A stretch of DNA of 64,000 bases from Pyrenophora tritici-repentis (taxonomy: Eukaryota > Ascomycota > Dothideomycetes > Pleosporales > Pleosporaceae), in the NCBI RefSeq assembly GCF_003171515.1, contig NC_089394.1, positions 310,001 through 374,000 of the forward strand, read 5' to 3'. A model generated the notes under the pieces. That model had not been told where the DNA came from, made no database searches, and worked only from the letters and a program-made list of their open reading frames with translations. Made by a program: the position numbers and the translations under genes. The stretch's first letter is position 1; every line of letters starts with the position of its first letter. Of the stretch, positions 10,541 to 23,351 are shown one piece after another.

Positions 10541-11524
10541 TCATCGCATATGCGCATACGTCTCACTCCTCTCCATGGCCTCGACCGCATCCCTCGCCAC
10601 CGTCCGCGTACTCTCCTCCACATCCGGCATATCCGCAAGCGTCACGAAGCGCTCTTTCCACAGCGCCCAGCGCGCCTTGGTGAAGCCCGGTGTACCCGTC
10701 CAGAGGGCGCCGCCGCGTGCGGAGTTGCCTTGTTTGGGGTCCGAGGGGGTGAGGTCTTGTTCTTTGCGGAAGAGGTCGTCGCCGCAGCCTTGGATCCATG
10801 CTGCGGCCGCGGGCAGGTCGGTGTCGCATTGTTGTGCGGGCGTCGCTTCTGCGTCGTCGTCGTCGGTTGGGGGTTCTTCCAAGGCTGTTCGTAGGGCGAA
10901 GATGGCGTAGAGGGACAGATCTTGGATCTTCTCTTGCGTGATGCGGGCGTAGAAGAAGTTTAGGTTCGCCCAGGCGGAGCGTTCTGCGGCGATGAAGCCG
11001 TTGTGGGGGACGGGACTGTCGTTATAGGCCGAACGACAGGCCATGGTGAAGTCGATCATCTCGTGATAGAGGTAATTGTACGTCGTATTGTTGGGGATGG
11101 AATGGAATTTGAAGGCTTTGAGAAGGTCGAGTAGTCTGGCGTGGCTGCAGACATGATCGCCCATGCAAAATTTGAGGCGTTTTGCAGAGTGAATGATGCT
11201 GTACCAAAGATCCATGAAGTTTACATCGTCAAGCTTGGCGGCATTGATATTTTCGTCAATGGAACTGCAGAGCTTGGAGACTGCTTCGTTCTTGTCGATC
11301 TTCTCATTGAGGCAATCTTGAATGGTCGGGTAGAAGATGCTATCTTCTCCTGGTCGGAACCAGCCCCTTATTTTGGCTATGGCATCAATTTGCTCGCCCT
11401 CATTCTGTGTCGTTGCGATGACATCCTCAATTGCCTGGTTTTGTTTCTAGCGGAAATAGTTAGATAAGACTGTGACGTTTACAAGAGTACTTTGACTATA
11501 TACCGCTATGCGTGTAGGTGACAT
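10541..11524 (-). CDS. DUF3632-like fungal protein of unknown function
   Basis: Exon 1 (11524-11504) encodes only MSPTRIA. A 57-bp intron (GTATAT, CTAAC branch, CTAG) follows, and exon 2 is 11446-10541. The product is 308 residues. The order of features is: an N-terminal helix with DAIAKIRGWFRPGED; the strong FMDLWYSIIHSAKRL block; LNFFYARITQEKIQDLSLYAIFALRTAL; an acidic PPTDDDDAEATP loop; and a C-terminal ALWTGTPGFTKARWALWKERF segment. These blocks match, as far as I can recall, the fungal DUF3632 family, whose function is not known. No signal peptide or membrane segment is visible, so it is probably cytosolic. Extending upstream of the in-frame Met at 11215 is justified because codons between 11216 and 11446 stay open and conserved in character. 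Confidence 0.75.
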
Positions 11525-12350
11525 GATTCAGATCCTTGCAGTTGTGACTGTAGTGATATGGCAATCTAACGACTGAGAAAAGGTATTTCGTGTTTACTGA
11601 CGGTGATGTCATAACTAGGCCGCAGCAGCGCCGTAGATCCCGTAGCCACGTGTATACAATTCGTAGGCAATTGGTAACTTGCACCGAACCAGTGGTACTA
11701 CGCGCTGATATGTCTCTTTCCCAGACGGGCAACAAGCAGAAGCCAAGCGATGGAGACAGGTCCGGAGCATGTCCGCGTGAGGACAAAGAAGCGGGAGGTC
11801 CTGCTAATGTGCAATACATAGTACAAGACCTGCCTTTAGCAGCTAGGAACATATCAAGCGAAGTTTGCGATTTAGAATCTGATGTAGCTAGCATCGGAGG
11901 ACGCCGGTAGTAGTCGAATGCGTCATATTAATCTACCCGAAACTGTTGGTAGATCAGGGTCGGGTTTGCACGACTCAGTGTACGTGTCTTGATGCGGGGC
12001 AGCACGGAAAACCGTGATAAGGGTAGAGAACGTTGACAACCATAGGACTCTCAACAGCTTTTTGTACACAATCCATTATCTTGCAGCCTTCACCATATCC
12101 AAAACACCCAAGTCTGCGTTGTACATGGCGTAGTATTTCTCCGTCCCATGATCTATGAATACACATGTCACGACTGGTAGGCCTAGCAGGTGAATGGTAT
12201 TGAGCCGCTGTCTTTCTATTCAAATGACGTGTCTCTATCGTAGATTTGCCTTCTTGAGTCGTTTTCGTAGCTCCACCATATTACAGTCTTTCCAGAAGTC
12301 TTTGTATTTCTCAAGACATCAAGTTATGATCTCCTTTGATTTCAAACCCC
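11525..12350. other. Intergenic region, 826 bp
   Basis: The near end is the promoter of the DUF3632-like gene (minus strand). A plus-strand frame at 11590-11910 (106 codons) starts 66 bp from that gene but shows no motif and is not called. The far end is the 3' flank of the coiled-coil gene. Confidence 0.5.
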
Positions 12351-13849
12351 TCAGCCCACACCAGAGCACACCCTCGCCTTTAGCAAGACATTCCGCATAT
12401 CAGGATATTGTCCCTGCTCATCCCCGTATTTGACTAGACCAGGGAATGCGCAAAACTTGAGTGTGTGATCCATGTCCATATCGCTATCCTCGTCCGCGGA
12501 AGGATCAGGGTCGTTGATAGCTTCCATTGTGTAATCGTCAAACTCCATTACTTCGTCTTGATTGCGGAAGAACAGCAACTCATATCGAGCTCGTTGAAGA
12601 ATGAGGGTACGTTGTAGACCTACAGCATCTTTGAGGATGCTCTTCAGTGCTGACTGTGCGGTTGTTGTGATGGTGATTGACGTCAGGGTGAAAAGTAAAT
12701 GGCAAATTTCCCCGCAGAGACGGTGTAGCACGGCCTCTTTTTCCTTTTCGATATCCACGTATACTGTACTACGCTCAAGAGCTTGGACTGTAGCGCGGAT
12801 CCACACCCGGTAGGCACCACCAGCGTCTTGTACCTGTTTGGCCAGCGGTACTATGGCTGCAAGCGGGCCTGTGCTTGGTAGTCCAAACATGACAGGGCTA
12901 TCAAGTACTTTCATCAACGAGTCTGAGACGATGGCTTGGTAAAAAGTAAGTTTATCGGTAGTTTTTATGTCAGTCCTGTAACGAGGACATATCGTCCCGA
13001 ATGCAACATGGCTCTCTTTAGGGATATTGTCAAATCTCGGCTTCGACCTTCTGTAATTTGAGACGGTCCATTCTCTGATACGGTTCGCGACTTGAGTGAA
13101 GGAGTCTGCAAGCTCATTGTCCGTGATTTGTGATTCCATTCGAGTAAGTGATGAGATGCTGGACTTGAGCGACAAAAGCTGCTGGAGCCTTTCGTTTGAT
13201 TCCTTTTCTGCAGTGTGTAGACGCACTCTGAGATCATCCGCTTCCCTCTGTGGTTTTGGTTTTTCAGAATCATTATGATCCACATGTTCTCGCGATATAA
13301 GCTGTTCCTCTAGCCCCACCAGATTGTAATGAGATTCGTGATTCTGGTGCAACGAACCCTCGTCCAAGCCTTTTCCAGCAAGTCGTTGCCTCGACTCCTC
13401 AATCATGTCCAAGTCAGCTTTTCTATAACTTCTTTCCTCCTCGAGCTCTTTTCTCAATGCCCCCTGCTCTTCTTTTGCAGCTGCCAACTCGCTCTCGAGA
13501 TGCGCGACTCTCTGTGCTAGTCCTTCTGGTTGGACCCCGCTAGTCTCTCTCATGGGCTCCTTGCTACTGTTTGGAGGTACAGCATCCGTCGAAGCTTCAA
13601 CTGCACCTCCATCCCTGTGTCTTAGCATATCATTAAATGGATTCTTGCGTCGGCGCACTTCCTCTTTCCTCGCATTAGGAGCAACTACTGTGGCTTTCGG
13701 CGTGGTGGCGGTACTAGTTAAGGGTTTGGACGATTTCGAAGTTAATCTGGCGGCGCGCCTGATATTTAGTTGTGGTGGAGAATCTGAAGATGTCAGGAGA
13801 TAGTCAAAGGCAGATGTGCAAGCGTACCACCGCTCTTTCGTTCGGTCAT
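12351..13849 (-). CDS. Coiled-coil protein of unknown function
   Basis: A tiny first exon (13849-13828, MTERKSG) is joined by a 44-bp intron (GTACGC, CTGAC branch, TTCAG) to exon 2 (13783-12351). The product is 484 residues. The N-terminal ~65 residues are basic and Ser/Thr-rich (LNIRRAARLTSKSSK). Residues about 95-230 form a strong coiled coil with heptads: AQRVAHLESELAAAKEEQGALRKELEEERSYRK is its first part. The C-terminal half is globular, with WTVSNYRRSKPRF, CPRYRTDIKTTDKLTFYQAIVSDSLMK and a helical LHRLCGEICHLLFTLTS region, then an acidic PDPSADEDSDMDMD patch. I do not recognise the family; similar proteins are common as fungal hypotheticals. It is divergent from the Hsp70-like gene across a 455-bp promoter region. 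Confidence 0.78.
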
Positions 13850-14304
13850 GGCTGGGACCGAGCGTTCCGAGTTCAGGGTCGCATCGGAGCGGTTTGTTGT
13901 GAACTTCACATCAGACAAACTTCAACACGCTCTTTGGCAAGACCCCAGCCCTTAATGTCATAGATAATTGCACCCGGTCGTATCGGATACGACCAAATCC
14001 TGCCGCTTGTATGACCAGGGACGATACTGCAGCTTAATGCCTATTGCGGCGCAGGCAGGGCGCCAATTCAGGCTTCAACTTCAGATGGCCCTTTTCGCGG
14101 GTGCCTGAAGATATCAATGGCGCCTAGGCAAACAAGAAGATGACCTCAAGATCACACCCACGCGAAATCTCACCTCGATATTACTCGCGTCGAATTTAGA
14201 AGCAATTCAACCCCGCAGTCCGTTTTGCCCCACGCGCCGACTACGCGATTCATCAGTCAGCGTATAAACACGACTAGAGTCTCTTGAAGACATCGATCGG
14301 CATC
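13850..14304. promoter_or_regulatory. Bidirectional promoter between the coiled-coil and Hsp70-like genes
   Basis: These 455 bp separate two start codons on opposite strands. A TATA-like element (TATAAA, 14263-14268) lies 37 bp before the Hsp70-like ATG. I see no clear nGAAn heat-shock array. Confidence 0.5.
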
Positions 14305-16446
14305 ATGAACAGCACATTGCCAAACCGAGGCAGCAATATCCCGTATACATTTGACCCAGGGAACAATGCTAGCGTGGACGTAGGCATAGTTTCACCAGCC
14401 AACACCACGCAAGATAGGCTCGTTGTTGGTGTTGATTTTGGGACTACCTACAGTGGTTGGTGCTATCCAATGGATACTGTACAATGACGCAATGCTGACT
14501 TTTGAACAGGTGTTGCAGCTGTCTATAGTGCGACCCCTGATGACATCGACATAATCAAAACATGGCCAAGCGGAAATGGTATGATCTTTATACCCGACGA
14601 CTCTCTCAACTGACAAATACCCCTAGGTATCACATCGGACAAAGTACCCACCGAGATCGGTTACAGCGAGATCCCTTCCTCCCATGGTTCATCTTCCTCG
14701 CTTGGACCGACTGGGAAAGCTGCGCAAAATATAAAATGGGGCTTTCAGTTCAAGCCAGAGGAGACGCGTCTCCGATGTATAAAGCTATTTCTTGATCGCA
14801 ATCAGAAGCTACCACATTTCGTGTCGCCGCTCGAAACCGCTGCTCAATTACGCAAATTTGACAAGACGGTCATGCAGGCAGTCTCAGACTACCTCGCGCA
14901 GATATACAAACATACAATGGAGACTTTGACTAGAAGATATGGAGAGACCTTTATAAGCTTGACCAAGGTCGAGTTTGTCTTGACAGTACCTGCTGTGTGG
15001 TCAGACTCGGCCAAGGATGCGACATTGAAAGCCGCAGAAAAGGCAGGCATGGGCAAGAAACACGAGTTGAAGCTCATTTCAGAGCCTGAAGCCGCGGCAG
15101 TATATACGCTAAAGGCCATACAACCGAGCCACTTGAAGGTTGGAGACAACATCATCGTTTGCGATGCTGGTGGTGGCACGGTGGACCTTATAGCCTATAG
15201 GATCACTCAGCTACATCCACTTCGTGTCGAGGAGTCAGCAGTCGGTACCGGTGGCCTCTGTGGCTCAACCTTTATCAACTACCGCTTCGAAGACCACGTT
15301 AAGAAGCGCATAGGGAGCGAACGCTACAATTGGATGCGGGAGAAAAAGGCAAAGACGTGGAATATGGGCATGAAGTACTTTGAAGAATCCGTGAAGCGCA
15401 ACTTCAATGAGGAGGAGCACAGCGAGGTGAATATACCGTTTCCCGGTTTACCAGACGACGAAGAGGCGGGGCTGGACTCTGGATTCCTAGTCATGAGCGC
15501 CGAGGAGGTCAAAGCACTGTTTGACCCGGTGATTGAGGAGGTCATACATCTAGTTGAAGGCCAGGTGTATAGCATAAGAGCAAAAGGTGGCTTCGTGTGT
15601 GGTATCGTGTTGGTAGGTGGCTTTGGACAGAGCAATTACCTCTACAGCCGGATGAAGTCGCACTTCAACAGCGCACCCCCGCCTCCATATACCGAAAGAC
15701 CAACGCACGCCATAGCACTCAGCGCGTCACAGTCGGTCGAGATATACCAGCCCATCCACGCCTGGACGGCAGTCGTGCGCGGCGCGGTACTTAGAGGTTT
15801 GGAAGGCAACATGGTCATCAGCAGACGAAGTCGCTGGCACTACGGAACCAGCTACGCCACCGTCTTCGACGACACAAAACATCCCATGTCCGACCGATAC
15901 TGGAGCCCCCTCTGGGAGCGCTGGATGGTATCCGACCGCATGCAATGGCACATCGCAAAGGTACCCGCACATCTCTCACCAACAACACCCTATCTTGCCG
16001 CATACTAACAACCCCGACCAACACAGGGCGCACAAGTCTCCGAATCCCGCCCCATATCCTTCCACTACACACGCAACTTCCGCCCGGGCCAATCCCTCAT
16101 CGTAGAAGACGACCTCATCGCCTGCGACGCAGACGTAGCGCCCGAGTCTTTCCAAAAAGGACTGATTAATGTTTGCACACTTACTACGGATTTGAACACT
16201 GTGCCTAAGAGCCTTTTTACCAGGTTGACAACGACAAAGGGGGTTGAGTTTGAGAATTTGGATTTTACACTGGATATGCGGTGTCAGAGTGCGGGGCTGG
16301 TGTTTGAGTTGAGGGTTGATGGGGTGAGGTATGGGGGGCGTGAGCGCGAAGTTTCATTAGTGGTGTGTAGAAGGAGGTATAGAAGGATTTGTGTGGATGA
16401 ATGTGTACATGCACGTGTGGGCAAAGTGACAAAAAGCAATGAATAG
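14305..16446 (+). CDS. Hsp70-like ATPase-domain protein (C-terminus frameshifted)
   Basis: Exons are 14305-14455, 14510-14578, 14627-15960 and 16027-16446. The actin-like ATPase fold of Hsp70 is clear. Phosphate loop 1 is VVGVDFGTTYSGV (interrupted by intron 1), the linking block is ISEPEAAAVYTL, phosphate loop 2 is VCDAGGGTVDL, and the adenosine motif is IVLVGGFGQSNYL. No standard substrate-binding domain or EEVD tail follows. The C-terminal ~110 residues (SFHYTRNFRPGQSLIVEDDL...) are those of the divergent fungal Hsp70-like group related to HSPA12, so a canonical chaperone role should not be assumed. As sequenced, the frame runs to 16446 with an atypical Arg/Val-rich tail. Removing one G from the G6 run at 16333-16338 gives the expected ending YGGVSAKFH and a stop at 16358-16360 (628 residues). 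Confidence 0.9.
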
Positions 16447-16472
16447 AAAAAATAGCCCTTACCCACCTCAGC

Positions 16473-16496
16473 CACACACACACACACACACACACA
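16473..16496. repeat. (CA)12 microsatellite
   Basis: Twelve perfect CA dinucleotide units lie directly after the Hsp70-like gene. A G-rich stretch follows at about 16760-17060. Confidence 0.95.
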
Positions 16497-17765
16497 ACTT
16501 CAAAACCACAAACATACTTCCCCCTACTTACTTACCTCCCCAGCTCCCACTTTTCCTTTTCCATAACTTACCCAAACAAGGCAATGTTTTCCTCCGCCCC
16601 CCCAAAACCGTGGATTTCCCTAGATCGCGATCGCATCTAGATCCAGTCATCGCGATCCCACACATCGAGATCTGAGACAATCCACCCCATGCGTGTGGGA
16701 CCTACTTAGTTACCGTACATTTGCTGGCTGAAGGGGTTTGGCAACAGCTTGGTTTCTGGGGGCTGTGCTGGACTGGGACTGGGGCTGGGGCTGGGATGTG
16801 GTTGACGTTACGCATACATGCATATGCTTTCTGGCGGGTTATTTCTCCGCGGCGGTAAGGGGGTGCGAGATGGGATGGATGTTGGGTATGCATGCGTTGC
16901 GTGCGTGTGTGAGTGAGGGCGTATGCAGGAGGGTATTTTGGGGGGGTGGAGAGAGATGGGTAGGTAGTAGTGTGTGATGTAGGGTAGGGTATTGTGAGGT
17001 GATGAGGGAAGGAAAGCACGCATGCTTCCGCGGGGGTTGTGATGGGTTGATGTGATTGGGGCGGGTGCGCGGAACGTGACGTGGCTTGGGGTGTTTAAGA
17101 AGTATGCATATGTAATATTGATGTTGTCGATGTTTACTAAACAACTCTTTTTGTTTTTTTCCTCAATCGATCCTTCAATTAGCACCCAACACCCATGTTT
17201 GGTATACTGGTACATACTGCACCTACAGAACCTACACGTTCATCGTCCCTGGACGATCTCGTGTTCGGCATTCGGAACTTCGTCTACAGCGAGTGTAAGC
17301 TGCGAATCCCCTCCCCTTTCTTCATACACCTTGCTTCAGCTTTCAGCCGCAAAACACCAAGGCCTGACCAAGCCCGAGCAAGGGAATTAATAGGACCATT
17401 ATAATAGTTTTCTGGTTACCCTCTCATCTGCTCTGGATAAATGCGAACATTCCTCGGAATGGAGTTAGCGCCGGATAGGGGTGGGTAGGTGGGTGAGGCT
17501 GATACGGATACGTATCGCACTTTCCAACGTGATTTCAAATCCATGCATAAGCAACCACCCCCCAACCTCCAACGCCCCCCCGGTCGTTCGACTCAACCCC
17601 TTACCATTTCGCAGCTTTTGGCGAAGTTTTGGCGAAGTTTTTCCTTTGTTTTTGTTTCTCTTACTGTACCCACCCGCGAAACACCGCACCATTGACTTAC
17701 TCAAATCATCTGATTTGCACCGGGTAAAGTCCCACTCCCATGCTGCCGAGTAATCACAACATCTC

Positions 17766-17766
<1 letters not shown>

Positions 17767-17794
<28 letters not shown>
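17767..17794. repeat. (TC)14 microsatellite
   Basis: Fourteen perfect TC units sit inside the long gene-poor interval, followed by a short C-rich tract. Confidence 0.95.
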
Positions 17795-17796
<2 letters not shown>

Positions 17797-20700
17797 CCCC
17801 CCATGACTCTGATGGCGCACATGGCAGTTCTACGGTCGTGGGTGATCATCAAAACAGCCGGAATTAGAGAGCCGCTCATGGTACCACGGTCCCATGCTGT
17901 GGTTCCGACGATCTTATCTTACCGAAGCAAGCTCAAGGGGCGCGCGCGCTTGCTAGCGGCACCCCGCACTTGGGTCCCCATGCGTGAAGATCCTCTACTT
18001 TAGCGATGGGTATTTGCAACGATCGCTCGGGAGAAATTCCGCCGGGCAGAGATCGTGGGAATTTGATTGCCGTGGAGATTGCCGTTGACGTTATAGTCTG
18101 GGGGTGTCATTTCGGTGTTGAGTCGCGCGACAAGCCACTGGTATATGACTTGCAATTGCTCTGCAAGTGTTCATATGTGAGCTGGCTAAACGGAAAAAAT
18201 TGTAACGCAATGTGGGGCCAATGTTTACAGTGTAGGGGCGCGCAGATATAAGGGACTTGCACTTGTCATAGCGGTGCGGAATGCGGTAATTTGGGCGAAT
18301 AGTCACCATCGGATCAAGTGGCCGACCCCGTTCCCTTCCTCCGTCCACCTCCGTTCAAGCACCGTTCAACTGCCGTAAGGACGCTTCGGAAGGTTGTCTC
18401 GGATGCTTGTGCTAGCGACTTCGCCGAATCAAGCTATTCTAGGTACAGTAGTTGCACCCTGGAATCCATGTCCCCTGGGCCTGTGAGCAAGACGAAGCTT
18501 AGTCCCCCATGCTACCTCCAAACCTCCAAACAACCGTACGACTTTTACGGGCTAGAATGCATGTCGGCCGGTCCGGGCTAGTCGCACGGGACTTTCCACG
18601 CGCCTCGCTTTTCGTGTGAAACCACCAGAGATGCAGTATTGGCTTGTCATAGGGGATAGTAGGGCCGATATGTAGACCTTGCTTCTGCTATCCGCAAACC
18701 ACGTGTTCGAGTCGTAAGAATGTTGTGGGGAGCCTAGAAGTCTTTAGTGTTGCCGCCGCGTAGATAGGCGACGCCTCTGCGTTCGCGATAGAGCTTGTGG
18801 CGGAGATTTCCATGTTGACTACACATGGCGGACGTGAGGCGGACAGCCCATTCGGACCACAGACGGACACTAACGACGTGACTCTCGTATGCCCTTACTC
18901 AACCTCGATGAACAAAAGCAGACGCCGTCCATGATGGCTGAACTTTAATCGTAGGGCAGACGGTTGTGGGGCCCTCACTGTGATGCGGTGATCGTTTGTG
19001 GCTTTTCCTGAGATTCGTTCGGAGACAATTCCGCGAATCATACTTCGTTATTGGTGTACGCGTATCTTCCATGGTCGAGCGGCCGAATGCGGACGTTCCA
19101 GGGTCCGTAAACGTCGGAAACGAAGATATCGACGTAATCATCGTCATGTCTAGTGACTTGGCAGCTGTGAGCCCAACGTCGTGCGCTGGCGCACACGTTG
19201 ATCATCGATTGAGAGGGCTGGAGCGGACACTAGTCGAGACTATGTCGATCTCCAAAGATCTGGGATAGGGGTCCATATCGGGCTGGTTGCGTCGCGATTT
19301 TTTCCGAGACCATACAAACAGCAAGGAAGTATTCTCGGGTAGATATTGGGTTGCTGAGGAGCCGGAGAGGAACAAGATGGGACCGGAATTGCTTGCGCCG
19401 TGAAGCTGCTCCTTCATCAGAGGTGTCAACTGATATCTCGCCCTGGATACGAGTTAATGCATCTCCACAGAGCAAGTCTTTACTTGAAATGGCTGCCCGG
19501 GCAATTTTCAGTCCATACTAGCAATGCACGGTGTCTAAGCTTTGATCCTCGTGCCATGGTTTCACTAATAGGACTCTGTCGGTACAGACTGGGTTCTCAG
19601 TGTTGACTGCGATGGCCAGCGGCAATCCAGCCTTACCGGAAACATACTTCAGTCACCTGGGGTGGAAAGATTTGCGCAGGCAGGTTCCCTCGTGTACGCA
19701 TGTCCCTGACTATGTGCACTACTATGCAGGTCTAAAAACGTGTGCCTGAACTAGCTCTTTCCAGGTGATGAGCCTACATGGGCATGCAAAGTAGTGTAGG
19801 AAAGACGGTGTAGAGGATGAGAGAAAGGAAATAGGGGTCCCATGATCTGGTAGTCAGCCTACTGTGTTGTAGTACATGTGAGTACTATCTGGAAGTCTGG
19901 AAGGCCTGTGACGTGTGGGGCCCGTCGAAATCTCCAGCTTCCTTATTGCTGGATTTACGCGATCATGTTGGTGGTGGGCCAGGATGAGCAGGCGAATCGA
20001 TAGATTGCCAGTGAGATGTCGATGCTGAATATGGCCGTGTTGGATATTGATGAGCGTTGCACCGATATCTAGAGATTGAGTCATGAGTTCAACGCGGCCA
20101 TCGTAAATGGTATATGCTCCGCGAGGTAGATGGTTGAGTTTCGGATCCGGTTGATCCGCCGCGTCATTTTCGCCCTGCGCCTTGGTATTTTATGAAGTTG
20201 CTGGAGAACTAGTGGTTTTATGCACGGAGGGTACTTGGGTAGGTGAAGAACGCCCCGGGCCTTCCTGCTCTTGTCAGTATCTGCAGTTAAGTCAATAACG
20301 AACGGCTTCCAAGGCGCGTATTAGCCAGCGAAAGACGCAAGGTCAGCGATGCGGGGGTAGGTAGCTGAGCCAGGGTCGTACACCCTCTTCCAGATATGCA
20401 GGATGCAAGTCGATAGTTGTTCCAACACGTTGCAGCACGTGGAGTAGCAGGGGTGACATTCTGGAACAAGCAGCATGGGGATAGTGTATCGTACAGTATT
20501 TGTCGGTGGTGGCCGACGGTGGGTGTTGCTGATAGTCGCTGGGCCCATATTCTAGATCAAGTGTGGTATTAAGGCGCGGAAAGGGTCAGCTGGAGCTACC
20601 TACACGATGGCTGTCTTGATGTTGGTCCCACTAAGCAAGCTTGGGTGCAACATGATGATGATGATGCCATGGTGTATCTCCAAGGTAAAAGTGCCGGCGG

Positions 20701-23351
20701 CGGAGAGGACGAAGCCTCCAATCAACGGATCGAGATACGACGAGGGCAAGAGATCGGGTGGCTTGGGGTGCTGAGTCGCAGTTGCTATCTGGCAAGGGTC
20801 GCTTACGCCGCAACTGGCAGGCGCAAGTTTCAGTGCCGGGGTTTGGAAGCAGCAACTAAGCGAGCCAAGACCGGTGACAGGGAAGGCACCATGGCACGAT
20901 GCAAGTGCAAGCCTCGCTCGAGCGTTCACGGGCGGATGAAGCGCCTCTCGCTTGCCCTGCGGCGCAGACACCATCTACTGATCACCATTTTATCCCCGAC
21001 TCCAGCGCAGCCCGTGGCGGCGCCGTATCGATCGGTTGAAGTCCGGCACGTTTCAGATACACTACCATTTAGCCAAAATGCATGGCTGGACGACGTGGTG
21101 GGCAGATGATGGCAAGTACCCAAGTCCGGAACCTGACGACGACGACAGGTTCCGACACTGATTATTACCGAAGACCTGGTAAAAACAGGCGTCCAGTGCC
21201 CAAGGTCGTCTCAGGAAGAGCAAGCTAAGAAGCTAACTCTTGCTGTCGGCATCGGCACCGGCACCAGGCGGCATGCTGACCAGGCCAGAGGCGCATGCAC
21301 AGCGGACGCACGGAAGAAGAAAACATGGAGAACGTGGGATGGCATGTACCTACTCTTTTCTCCTTGCTGCGTCAGCGAAGGATGGTGGTGAAAAGCAAAG
21401 AAACATGGTGTGTTGTGTTGTGAAACCTCGACAGCTGGCGTGGTCGGGGAATATTGGCAAGCAAACGCTCGCTCGTTTTTTATTGAAATGGGCCATGTAT
21501 TCCACGGGGGCAGCGTCCGACGAGGGAAAATTCGAGACCAAATAATAGGCCCGACAGCACATTTTGTATCAGATCGCTACTCCCACGTGCTATGGCTCGT
21601 CTTGGACTGATGCCCGGACTATTGGACTTGCAAGTCATGCAGCAACACCATAGCCAGCGTGTCGGGTCAGGCCTCGCGCGCGCATTAACCGACGCCTGGA
21701 GACTATCACGTACTCGCAAATGGACCGTGGCCAGTGACATACACGCTTGACAGACTTGTGCAACGCAACTGTGGGAACGCTGATTGTCCTCAATCACGAT
21801 GACGCGAGTGGAGATTGCCTAGTCGAGCCTCTGCCAGGGCCTTGCTAGCGAAATGAACACTGTGGAGAAGGACGCGCTTCTGCAGCCAATTTGTCGCAGG
21901 ACTGCCCATACCATGGCGGCGCCAGCAGTTCACGTCGGCGTTATCCCTTGTGGTCCTTGATCCCCACTCGTCCACCTCGTCAACCACCACAGGCGTCGGG
22001 GGATCATCAAAGCGGCCAATTCGCTACTCAGCAAGTCACGTCACTGCCTTGGTGCGAATGAGGTCCTAGGTCCCCATTTGCGCAACCAGTGCCGACCAGT
22101 CTCCAGTCTGCGTCAGCTTCAAGGCAAAGGCATTTCGGCCCTGTCTCCATCGAGGCCCTCGTCGGCGTCCTCGTCATCTTAGATCCGGATACTGTTGAAC
22201 GCCACCCTGGCTCAAACTACCGGTACGCTTCCTGGGCCTTTCTCTCTCCCAGGAGCACGCAAGTGATGAGGCTAATTATGCCTGGTATTGGCCCCTTACA
22301 TACGGACCACATGTCGGGGCTAGAATAGATTACCGCCCTTGAGCCAATGACCAGACGTCAATACACTGGCTTAACCACCGCTCCACGCTGTGCATTCCAA
22401 GTGGATCGCGCCGCCGCTGACGCTAGACGGCTACCGCTGGCTGTCATCGCATCACACCGTCGAGACATGACAGGCAAAGCCTCCCAAACAGCGACAGTGC
22501 AAAAGGGTCCGGGCCTCCAAAGTCATGACGCTCGGACGCGTTGGCCTTCACACCCATCCATCCCGCACATCACTTGGTCCATGCAGGCCCACCAACAGCA
22601 GCCTGGCCGCTTGGCCTCTACAAGATGATCTTGTGCTTGTCAGGAAGGAGGGTTGAGGAACCCTGTGAAATCCTTTGGTCAAAAAAAAGGCGCCCTAACG
22701 CAGCAATCCAGTTGCGTAGTAGCGCAGACATATCCTCGCCACTTTTAATCATCCACTTGGTTCAACCAAACAGACGTCGTCTAAATTTCTGTATTCAGTC
22801 CCTACACCTCTTCGTTGTATGCAGCCTTTGCTTTTGGCGCTTGTTGCTGGAAAGAGTACAATGTGCCCCCCGCTAAGCCAGAGCGTTTACAACTAGAGCG
22901 CCTTAGCTGTCATTGCCCATGCGCGACTGCTTCACCACTGCCTCCTACTACTTGATCCCTACGGTCTCTTGGCCTCGGTTGTCAGTGCACCTACAAAGCA
23001 TTGATCAGATCAGGAATCCCATGGCACGGTAGATCAGCAAGTGTCCCGCCAACTGCTCCCGCGGATAAGATCGTAGTGCCGGCTCCAACGTTTGAGAAGT
23101 CGCCCTGCCTGACATCCTAGGTATGTCTCTTGTTTAGCTTGCTGTCCATCTCTCCTTGTGGGGCCTTGTCCAACTTTAAACAATTCATGCTTACATCCTC
23201 AGTCCTTCAATGCACTACGGGGTTTCGTGCACTGATATTCGGGTCTTGCGACAATATTGCGCCTCATATGGCTGTGGGTACAGAACGCCGTGCGAAGAAG
23301 ACGGCATCGAGATTAGAGCAGTCGCTACTTCTGCAGCCCGTTCAGAACGCA

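Larger units (their letters stand above)
16447..23351. other. Long gene-poor interval, 6.9 kb
   Basis: No gene can be supported between the Hsp70-like gene and the Zn2Cys6 regulator. Many short frames exist on both strands, the longest being 154 codons at 20645-21109, but none carries a motif or coherent splice sites. The GC level by eye is similar to coding DNA, so this is not an AT-rich, RIP-degraded island. Two microsatellites are listed separately. A small frame at 17195-17404 (69 codons) was considered and not called. The distal part is probably a long promoter or 5' leader of the regulator. Confidence 0.5.

Noticed and set aside
10490..10910. Plus-strand frames over the DUF3632-like gene
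   Set aside because: These are shadows of the minus-strand coding exon.
16621..16675. GATC/TCGCGA-rich short palindromes
   Set aside because: Visually striking but short and irregular; no spacing pattern or neighbouring gene to support a function.
17195..17404. 69-codon frame starting MFGILVHTAPTEP after an AG-like acceptor
   Set aside because: Possible small gene, but there is no motif and the leader and 3' end have no further support.
20600..21109. Overlapping frames of 124 and 154 codons
   Set aside because: Both strands open over the same bases, no domain, no consistent start context.
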